DNA of 64,000 bases from NCBI GenBank assembly GCA_035537875.1, contig DATLLJ010000143.1:1-64000 (forward strand), given 5' to 3'. This document shows positions 53,478-59,851 of this stretch, one piece after another. The stretch is from DATLLJ01 sp035537875 (GTDB lineage Bacteria > Acidobacteriota > Vicinamibacteria > Vicinamibacterales > CAVVIG01). Made by a program: the position numbers and the translations under genes. Every line of letters starts with the position of its first letter. The first letter of the stretch is position 1. The notes under the pieces were generated by a model that did no database searches, was not told the DNA's origin, and worked only from the letters and a program-made list of their open reading frames with translations.

Positions 53478-54757
53478 TGCCTCCTCAGGTCGGCATCGTT
53501 GCCGACGATCTGACCGGTGCGGCCGATACAGGCGTCGCGTTTCTTGCGGCCGGATTGACGACCATCGTGAGCTGGCCGGACATCCACGACGTCTCCGTGC
53601 TCGAACAGGCCGACGTGGTTTCGTTCGACGCAGGCAGCCGTGCGGTCGATCGAGAACGCGCTGGTGCGATCACGGCCAGGATTGTCTCGAGGTTTCGGGA
53701 GATTGGCATTCCCACGCTGTACAAGAAAATCGACTCCACGCTCCGCGGCCACATCGGCGCCGAACTACTGGCCGCGCTGCACGCATGGCACCCGCAGAGT
53801 CTGGCCATCGTCGCCCCTGCTTTCCCCAGGACCGGTCGAACGACCGTGAACGGATATCAGTGTGTTGACGGTGTGACGCTCCCGGGACGCGCGTCCCTTC
53901 CGGAGTTGCTCGAAACGATCGGCATCCGCACACGTCGCTCCGACCTGTCCTTCGTCCGGAGCGGCGGCCTCGAGTCGCTCTTCCGCGACTGCCAGCAAAC
54001 GGCTGGCGCGGTCGTCTGCGACGCGGAGACCGACGAGGATCTCGAGGTCATCGCACGCGCCGGGTTGCGGCTGCAGGCGCCGGTCGTCTGGGTGGGATCA
54101 GGCGGCCTGGCGCGTGCGATGACCGCCGCGGGACGGATGACTGTCTCAGCGCGCCAACGAGCCGCGACAGGCGCGTCGATTTCCGCCCCGCCCGTCCCGG
54201 TCCGCTTGCCGCGCGACTTCGGATCGGTTCTGATCGTCGTCGGCAGTCGAAGCACGATCGCGCGCGCGCAAGCGGAGGCGCTCGCCGAGGCGGGGAGCCA
54301 CCGAATCGACGTTCCGGTGCACGTCTTACGCAGTGGGATGACAGCCGACGGTTCGCGAATCGCGGGCGAGATCGAAGCGCGACTTCGCGCCGGAGACGAT
54401 GTCGTGACAACGTTGGAGGCAGTGGCGATGGAAGACGGCGGTGTTGAAACGGAAGATCCGAGGCTGGTCGAACGGCTCGGTGAACTGCTGGCGCCAGAGG
54501 CGGCGGCCGTCGGCGGCCTCATCCTGACCGGCGGCGCGACCGCGGTTGCACTCCTGCGCGCCTGGGGCACGACCGCGCTGAGAATCCAGGCCGAACTCGA
54601 CCCCGGCGTGGTGCTGTCGGAAACAGTTGGGGCACGAAGAGTGCCGGTGGTAACGAAAGCGGGAGCGTTCGGCGATCGCGGAACGCTTACCAGGGCGCGG
54701 GAACAGCTACGCAAGGACGGACCAGGGACCAAGAACCAGGAACAAGGGACGAAGTAG
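53477..54757 (+). CDS. Four-carbon acid sugar kinase (DtnK/OtnK family)
   Basis: A 426-residue DUF1537 kinase. N-terminal VGIVADDLTGAADTGVAFL, KIDSTLRGHIGAEL and VVCDAETDEDLEVIA identify the family; the C-terminal GLILTGGATAVALLRAWG and VVTKAGAFGD bind ATP. Characterised members phosphorylate D-threonate, D-erythronate or related acids at O4. With the PdxA2-type dehydrogenase immediately downstream, D-threonate kinase (DtnK) is the best guess. The last 12 residues (GPGTKNQEQGTK) are encoded by a GGGACCA-type repeat and are probably not native. Confidence 0.9.
   Translation: MPPQVGIVADDLTGAADTGVAFLAAGLTTIVSWPDIHDVSVLEQADVVSFDAGSRAVDRERAGAITARIVSRFREIGIPTLYKKIDSTLRGHIGAELLAALHAWHPQSLAIVAPAFPRTGRTTVNGYQCVDGVTLPGRASLPELLETIGIRTRRSDLSFVRSGGLESLFRDCQQTAGAVVCDAETDEDLEVIARAGLRLQAPVVWVGSGGLARAMTAAGRMTVSARQRAATGASISAPPVPVRLPRDFGSVLIVVGSRSTIARAQAEALAEAGSHRIDVPVHVLRSGMTADGSRIAGEIEARLRAGDDVVTTLEAVAMEDGGVETEDPRLVERLGELLAPEAAAVGGLILTGGATAVALLRAWGTTALRIQAELDPGVVLSETVGARRVPVVTKAGAFGDRGTLTRAREQLRKDGPGTKNQEQGTK
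54718..54754 (+). repeat. Purine-rich repeat at the kinase/PdxA2 junction
   Basis: GGACCAGGGACCAAGAACCAGGAACAAGGGAC: five or six degenerate copies of GGGACCA/GAACCAG. It encodes the last residues of the kinase and ends at its stop; the last copy supplies the AAGGGA ribosome-binding site of the next gene. Confidence 0.7.
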
Positions 54758-55753
54758 ATGCTCCCAACAGTCGCCATCACCATGGGAGACGCGGCCGGCA
54801 TCGGCCCCGAGATCATCGTCAAGGCGCTCGCGCGTCCCGAGGTCCCGGCGGCGGTCCGAGCCCTGGTCATTGGCGATGCGAGACGCCTGGAGAAGGCCGC
54901 GGCGATTGCCGGCGTCGCCGTGGACGTGCGGCGCGTCAACGGTCCCGGCGCTGCAACTTTTGCGGTCGGAACGATCGACTGCGTCGATCTCGGGCTGATC
55001 CCCGACGATCTGCCATTCGGGCAGCTGAGTGCGGTGGCTGGCGACGCTGCTTATCGTTACGTCGAACGCGCCGTCTCGCTGGCAGTGGCCGGCGACGTGG
55101 ACGCCATCTGCACGGCGCCTCTGAACAAGGAGGCGTTGCGCGCCGGCGGTCACAACTTCCCCGGGCACACCGAGCTCCTGGCGCATCTGACCGGTACGCC
55201 AGAAGTTTCCATGATGCTGATCGCGCCGGGGCTCCGCGTGATTCATTGCACCACGCACATCGGCCTCATCGACGCGATTGGGCACATCGATCCCGACCTG
55301 GTGGTGCGGACCATTCGCCGCGGGCACGAAGCGCTGGTGCCCACCGGCATGGCCGCGCCGCGGATCGCCGTCTGCGGCATCAACCCGCACGCCGGCGAGC
55401 ACGGGCTGTTCGGCCGCGGCGAAGAGGAGTCCAAGGTCGCGCCGGGGGTCGCCCGTGCGCGCGCGGAAGGGATCGACGCCGTCGGTCCGCTGCCGGCGGA
55501 CACGACGTTTTTCCGGGCGGTACGGGGCGACTTCGATCTCGTCGTCGCGATGTACCACGATCAAGGACACTGCCCGGTGAAAGTCCTCGGGCTCGACACC
55601 GGCGTGAACGTCACGGTCGGGCTTCCCGTGGTGAGGACGTCAGTGGATCACGGCACCGCGTTCGACATCGCCGGCACCGGGACCGCGGACGAACGAAGCC
55701 TGGTCGCAGCGCTCCGCCAGGCGGCACAGTTGGCCGCCCACCGCGTCACCTGA
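54758..55753 (+). CDS. pdxA2: PdxA-family 4-phosphate dehydrogenase (PdxA2 / D-threonate 4-P dehydrogenase)
   Basis: A 331-residue PdxA-family enzyme. MLPTVAITMGDAAGIGPEIIVKAL, TAPLNKEALRAGGHNFPGHTELLA (metal-binding His), VCGINPHAGEHGLFGRGEEE and VVAMYHDQGHCPVKVL (metal-binding HDQGH) are all conserved. PdxA itself makes pyridoxal precursor, but PdxA2 proteins beside DtnK oxidise D-threonate 4-phosphate to DHAP and CO2. The operon context supports PdxA2. ATG 54758 directly follows the kinase stop. Confidence 0.88.
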   Translation: MLPTVAITMGDAAGIGPEIIVKALARPEVPAAVRALVIGDARRLEKAAAIAGVAVDVRRVNGPGAATFAVGTIDCVDLGLIPDDLPFGQLSAVAGDAAYRYVERAVSLAVAGDVDAICTAPLNKEALRAGGHNFPGHTELLAHLTGTPEVSMMLIAPGLRVIHCTTHIGLIDAIGHIDPDLVVRTIRRGHEALVPTGMAAPRIAVCGINPHAGEHGLFGRGEEESKVAPGVARARAEGIDAVGPLPADTTFFRAVRGDFDLVVAMYHDQGHCPVKVLGLDTGVNVTVGLPVVRTSVDHGTAFDIAGTGTADERSLVAALRQAAQLAAHRVT

Positions 55754-55880
55754 CGCGGGGCCGCTGCACTCCGAAACTGCAACAGACCTGCGATAGCGGT
55801 GTCGCAGAATGTGCCACCGCGTTTTGCCCGAATGCACCTATCCGGCTCATCTCGCCTTGTCGTTCGCCGTTCAGCTGTTG

Positions 55881-55908
55881 GCATCGTCGTCGCAAGTCGC
55901 GACGATGC
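55881..55908. promoter_or_regulatory. Inverted repeat upstream of the heptad-repeat gene
   Basis: GCATCGTCG (55881-55889) and CGACGATGC (55900-55908): perfect 9-bp inverted repeat with a 10-bp spacer, ending one base before the tandem ATG codons at 55910. It might be an operator or mRNA hairpin; the basis is position only. Confidence 0.4.
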
Positions 55909-55909
55909 T

Positions 55910-56320
55910 ATGATGCGCCGACCTCGCCCGCCGATGACTATCGCCCATCTCAAGAGATCGATGGATCGCCAGTTCCGAGCGGTTGATCGCCGCTTCCGAG
56001 CGGTTGATCGCCGGTTCCGAGCGATTGATCGCCGGTTCCGATCAGTGACGTCCGAGATCCGGCGATTACGGACGGCCCTGGCCCGATCGGACGACCGGAA
56101 CCGTCGGCAATTTGCCGTGATCCGCCGGCAGCTCGAGGGCCACAGCCGGCAGTTTGAAGGGAACAGTCGGCAGTTTGAGGAAACCCGCCGGCACTTCGAC
56201 CTCGTTGCCGAGAGCCTTCGGGACGATTTCCGGATCTTTGCCGACGCGATCGCCCACCACTCGGAGCGCCTCGACCACCACGACGCACACATCGCGCGCC
56301 TCGATCGTCAGGCTCTGTAA
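55910..56320 (+). CDS. Heptad-repeat coiled-coil protein
   Basis: A protein of about 136 residues (ATG 55910; 55934 is an alternative start). After MTIAHLKRSM it has four near-identical 7-residue repeats (DRRFRAV/DRRFRAI), then a basic segment, and a second series of about five heptads (RQLEGHS, RQFEGNS, RQFEETR, RHFDLVA). The whole protein is a probable coiled coil with strongly basic and aromatic heptads, followed by His-rich HHSERLDHHDAHIARL. No ribosome-binding site is clear. The opposite strand is also open, but the regular heptad periodicity favours this frame. No known family; it directly precedes an AbrB-Doc operon. Confidence 0.5.
   Translation: MMRRPRPPMTIAHLKRSMDRQFRAVDRRFRAVDRRFRAIDRRFRSVTSEIRRLRTALARSDDRNRRQFAVIRRQLEGHSRQFEGNSRQFEETRRHFDLVAESLRDDFRIFADAIAHHSERLDHHDAHIARLDRQAL
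55960..56043 (+). repeat. Four tandem 21-bp repeats inside the heptad gene
   Basis: Unit GGTTGATCGCCGGTTCCGAGC repeated at 55960, 55981, 56002 and 56023 with few mismatches. A second, more diverged 21-bp series (CGGCAGTTTGAAGGGAACAGT type) runs from about 56105 to 56209. Both keep the seven-residue coding phase. Confidence 0.85.
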
Positions 56321-56374
56321 GGGCTCGGGCCCGAACGACCTCGATGGACCATCCCGTGTCGGGCCTGTGCGCTG

Positions 56375-56395
56375 AATACTGATACAATACTGATA
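56375..56395 (+). promoter_or_regulatory. Direct repeats with extended -10, likely leaderless promoter
   Basis: AATACTGATA (56375-56384) repeated as AATACTGATA (56386-56395). Inside is TGATACAAT, an extended -10 (TGN-TACAAT, with TACAAT at 56383-56388). Transcription would begin near 56395, the A of the abrB start codon; no Shine-Dalgarno precedes it. The direct repeats may be the antitoxin operator. Confidence 0.6.
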
Positions 56396-56640
56396 TGACT
56401 CGAAAGATCGTGCAGACCGGATCCTCTCTGGCCGTGACGCTTCCCCGCGACGTCGTCGAGCAGTTCAAGCTGAAGAAAGGCGACGAGGTGGACGTGTCGG
56501 TGCACCCGCAGACGGGCGCCATCATCGTGCGCACCGGCGTGCGCTACCTGGAAGGCGGCAAGGTCACGAAGCGGTTCACCGAGGCGGCCAAACGGGCGCT
56601 CGCGAAGTACGACGAGGCGTTCCGGGAACTCGCGAAGTGA
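56395..56640 (+). CDS. AbrB/MazE-type antitoxin
   Basis: An 81-residue antitoxin. RKIVQTGSSLAVTLPRDVVEQFKLKKGDEVDV is the AbrB/MazE DNA-binding hairpin; the C-terminal part (KRFTEAAKRALAKYDEAFRELAK) is helical. It should bind the Doc toxin encoded next and repress the operon, possibly through the direct repeats overlapping its start. It probably has a leaderless mRNA. The end overlaps the toxin start (GTGA). Confidence 0.85.
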   Translation: MTRKIVQTGSSLAVTLPRDVVEQFKLKKGDEVDVSVHPQTGAIIVRTGVRYLEGGKVTKRFTEAAKRALAKYDEAFRELAK

Positions 56641-57029
56641 TCGTCGGGTACCTGTCGGTGTCGCAAGTGATGGCCTTGCACGCCGATCAGCTGCGCCTCT
56701 ATGGCGGTGCTGCCGGCGTGCGGGACAAAGGAGCGCTCGAGTCTGCGCTGGCACGCCCGGCGATGACGTTCGGCGGCGAAGACCTCTACGAGGATATCGC
56801 CAGCAAGGCGGCGGCGATGATGCACTCGCTGGCTCTCAACCACCCGTTCGTCGACGGAAACAAGCGTGTCGCTGCCCAAGCCGCGATCGTGTTCGTCGAG
56901 CTCAACGGCTGGGAGTTTCTTGCGACACCGGCCGAGCTCGTTGAGATAACTCTCGCCGTAGCGGAAGGTAAGGTGGCGATCGAGGCGCTGGCCATCTGGT
57001 TCCGGCAGCGCCTCCGGACGAGCGAGTGA
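56637..57029 (+). CDS. doc: Doc-type (Fic fold) toxin
   Basis: A 130-residue death-on-curing toxin. The Fic motif HPFVDGNKR is intact (H69, D73, N75, K76, R77), and the N-terminal ALHADQLRLYGGAAGVRDKGALESALARP is the usual Doc start. Doc phosphorylates elongation factor EF-Tu and stops translation. It starts at GTG 56637, overlapping the antitoxin stop. The classical partner is Phd; here it is an AbrB/MazE-type protein, an arrangement also seen elsewhere. Likely functional. Confidence 0.93.
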   Translation: MIVGYLSVSQVMALHADQLRLYGGAAGVRDKGALESALARPAMTFGGEDLYEDIASKAAAMMHSLALNHPFVDGNKRVAAQAAIVFVELNGWEFLATPAELVEITLAVAEGKVAIEALAIWFRQRLRTSE

Positions 57030-57062
57030 GCTCAGGCGAACCCTTGAGGCTTTTGAACCTCC

Positions 57063-59840
57063 CTATTTCTCCATCATCCTCGGCCAGTTGACGACGACGG
57101 TGACGCCGTTGGGCGAGACGCCGACCAGCTGCGTCCCACCTCCATCGGCCGCAGCGGCCACCGCATCGGCGAGACCGCCCGATGTCGTGGCGCCGCCGCC
57201 CGGTTGCGACACGAGGAACCGTCGACCGTCTTTGGTCACGGCAAACCGATGATAGGTCGGGTGCGCGCCGGGCAACGCCGCGTTCGGCGTTCCGCCCAGC
57301 CCAAACAGCAATTGTGGGACGCCAGGTTCCGGGGCCGAGCCCACAATGGGTATGTCGGCAGCCCAGATGCCCGGAGCCAGCACGAAATAGAGTTCCCCGC
57401 CGTCCCCCCGCCAGCGTGGGAATCCCCCTCCGTCAACGGAGACCTGCCACTTGCCGGGGCCGTCCGGGAATGGCTTGATGTAGATCTCCGGACGGCCCGT
57501 TTCGCCCGACTGGTAAGCGACCCATTTACCGTCGGGTGAGACCTGCGGGAACACTTCGTTGAATTGCGACTGCAGAATCGGGATCGGCTTCTTGTCGCCG
57601 GTCACTGGTACGGCCCACACATCGCCCTGGGCACCGGTCTGCGTGTAGACGAGCAGCTTGCCATCCGGCGACCAGCTTTGCGGCGCCTTCTGCTCCGGCG
57701 AGTCGACGATCAGCTCCTCGTTGCCAGTGCCATCAGCGCTCTTCACGTACAGCCCCCACCTGTTCTCGCGAAGGGAAGCGAACGCGATCTTCGTTCCGTC
57801 GGGCGACCAGATCGGGCTCGAGTTGTCCTGCGTGGTGTCGAACGTCAGCCGCTGCATGCGCCCCTGCGCCAGATCGAAGGACCAGCTGTCCCCGCCAGTG
57901 CCTTCGTGGCGGTGCACGGCGAACCGTCTCCCGTCGGGCGACAGGTCCAGGCCCGCGTAGGTCCCCGTGGTGGCTACCTGGTCGCTTCGCACGCCCGCGC
58001 GATCGATCCAAAGGAGCGTCCGTTGCTCGTCTGCTCCGCCAGTAGGATTCGCCGTAACACCACCGGTCCGGTACGCCAGCACGCCGGCCTGTGAAACGGC
58101 ATAGCTGGCCGTGCGGGTCTGGCTGGGGCTGGTGTTCGGCCCTGCCGTCCAGGTTGGAACGCCGTCCGCGACACGGACGGGTTCGCCGGACAACGCCAGC
58201 GTGTCCGCGTCGAAGGGCTGGGCAAACACCGTGCTGCCGCGGTTGAAGAGCACGTAGCCAGGCCAGGCGTAAAGGGCCCTCGATTCCGCGGCGAGCAGCC
58301 TCGTCCTCTCCTTCGAATCGATGGACCCGACGTAGATCCCGCTCTCCGCAGATACAGCCAGGAACAGGTAGTGCCGGCCGTCGGGCAGGAACTGAGGAAA
58401 GAGATGCTCCGTTTCCTTTTGAGCTTCGTCGAGCTCGGTGATCGGCGTCGGCTGTCCGCCTGCGGCGAGCACACGATGAATGACGCCCCCACCGGAAAAC
58501 AGGATCACGCCGTCGCTGTTCCACGTCCCGCCTGCAATGGGGACGGGGGTGTCGCACACGACCACAGAAGGCCCTCCAGACACTTCCCCCTTTTTCAACT
58601 TCCCGTCTTGAAAGAAACCGATGAAGCGGCTGTCGGGCGACCAGAACGGCTGCGTGATGATGCTGTCCTCGATGAGCACCTGCGGCACCACGGATCCGAG
58701 CAGCAGCCCGTCCACGCCCAGGTTCTGGCCGCCACGGCTGTTTGTAATCCAGCGCCCGTTGGGAGATATCGAAAGAGGCACCTGCCCTGCACCCATGTTC
58801 GACACGGTGAAGCGGATCATCTCCCGCTCGGGCTCAGCGCGGAACGACGACACCGCCGACGGCGCCAGCGCAACGGCGACGAGAGAAGCGGCCGCGGCAC
58901 CGCCCCAGACGGCCCAGTCGCGCTTCCGGGCGCGCGCCGCAACGGGCGCCGAGACGCCGACCTGCGATCCGCCTTCGGCGATCCACTGGAGCTGAAGCAG
59001 CAGATCCCAGGCGGTCTGCAACCGCTGCCGAGGATCCTTGTTCAGACAGCGACGCAACAGGTGATCGAGCGCCGGCGGCACCATCGGCTGCACCTTGGAG
59101 ACCGGTTCGGGATCGACCGTCTGGAGCGCCGCGATCAACAAGGCGTGCGTCTTCTCCTGGAAGGCCGGGCGGCCCGCGACCATTTCGTACAGGATGGTGC
59201 CGAACGAGAAGATGTCGCTCCTTGCGTCAGCCTCGCCGCCCTCGAACTGCTCCGGGGACATGTACCGTGCGGCGGACGCTGGAATCGCGGCGGACGCCGG
59301 TATCAGCGATCGCGTCGTCGTCATCGACGTCTGCGCCAGCGGCGGCACTCCTTCTCTCATCCTCGCCAGGCCGAAGTCGAGTAGCTTGGGTCCCGCAGGG
59401 GTGAGCATGACGACCGAAGGACTGAGCCCACCGTGGACGACCGCCTGCCGATGCGCCTTGTCCAGTGAATCGGCCATCGCGATCGCCACCTGCAACGCTT
59501 CGGGCAGCTCCATCGGCCCCTTGGCGAGACGTTGGGCAAGCGTCTCGCCCTCGACGTATTCGGCCACGACGAAATCCGTGGCCGGATCCTCGTGGCCCAC
59601 ATCGACGACCGCGCAGATATTCGGATGGTTGAGCGAGGAGATCGTCCGCGAGTCGCGTTCCAGACGATCCTTCATCCCAGGATGCTCCGAGAACTCCGGC
59701 GGGAGCACCTTGAGCGCGACAATGCGATTGCGTCGCGTGTCGGATGCCTTGTATCGCTCGTCCAGCCGCGAGTCCGGGTCCGCGCCGATCGGCGCGAGGA
59801 CTTCGTAAGGACCGAGTCGTGTGCCAGGTTCAATGGCCAT
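57063..59840 (-). CDS. Pseudokinase-propeller protein (inactive Ser/Thr kinase fused to WD40/TolB-like repeats)
   Basis: A 925-residue protein with an N-terminal Ser/Thr kinase fold (about 1-280), one membrane span (about 305-325, WAVWGGAAAASLVAVALAP) and a periplasmic TolB/WD40-like propeller (SPDGRRFAVHR, SPIWSPDGTKIAFAS, SPDGKWVAYQS). K44 (VALK) and D155 (DFG) remain, but the catalytic loop reads HGGLSPSV instead of HRDLKPGN: the catalytic Asp, Lys and Asn are lost, and the glycine loop is degenerate (GADPDSRLDERYK). It therefore should not transfer phosphate and is more likely a scaffold or sensor. It starts 11 bp after its paralog's stop, with ribosome-binding site AGGAG. Confidence 0.88.
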   Translation of the reverse strand: MAIEPGTRLGPYEVLAPIGADPDSRLDERYKASDTRRNRIVALKVLPPEFSEHPGMKDRLERDSRTISSLNHPNICAVVDVGHEDPATDFVVAEYVEGETLAQRLAKGPMELPEALQVAIAMADSLDKAHRQAVVHGGLSPSVVMLTPAGPKLLDFGLARMREGVPPLAQTSMTTTRSLIPASAAIPASAARYMSPEQFEGGEADARSDIFSFGTILYEMVAGRPAFQEKTHALLIAALQTVDPEPVSKVQPMVPPALDHLLRRCLNKDPRQRLQTAWDLLLQLQWIAEGGSQVGVSAPVAARARKRDWAVWGGAAAASLVAVALAPSAVSSFRAEPEREMIRFTVSNMGAGQVPLSISPNGRWITNSRGGQNLGVDGLLLGSVVPQVLIEDSIITQPFWSPDSRFIGFFQDGKLKKGEVSGGPSVVVCDTPVPIAGGTWNSDGVILFSGGGVIHRVLAAGGQPTPITELDEAQKETEHLFPQFLPDGRHYLFLAVSAESGIYVGSIDSKERTRLLAAESRALYAWPGYVLFNRGSTVFAQPFDADTLALSGEPVRVADGVPTWTAGPNTSPSQTRTASYAVSQAGVLAYRTGGVTANPTGGADEQRTLLWIDRAGVRSDQVATTGTYAGLDLSPDGRRFAVHRHEGTGGDSWSFDLAQGRMQRLTFDTTQDNSSPIWSPDGTKIAFASLRENRWGLYVKSADGTGNEELIVDSPEQKAPQSWSPDGKLLVYTQTGAQGDVWAVPVTGDKKPIPILQSQFNEVFPQVSPDGKWVAYQSGETGRPEIYIKPFPDGPGKWQVSVDGGGFPRWRGDGGELYFVLAPGIWAADIPIVGSAPEPGVPQLLFGLGGTPNAALPGAHPTYHRFAVTKDGRRFLVSQPGGGATTSGGLADAVAAAADGGGTQLVGVSPNGVTVVVNWPRMMEK

Positions 59841-59851
59841 GCGCTGCGCTC

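Noticed and set aside
55648..56292. A minus-strand frame with RNRRSTARKRRST-type repeats opposite the heptad gene
   Set aside because: It overlaps the end of pdxA2 and has no ribosome-binding site; the plus strand has better heptad periodicity. It cannot be fully excluded.
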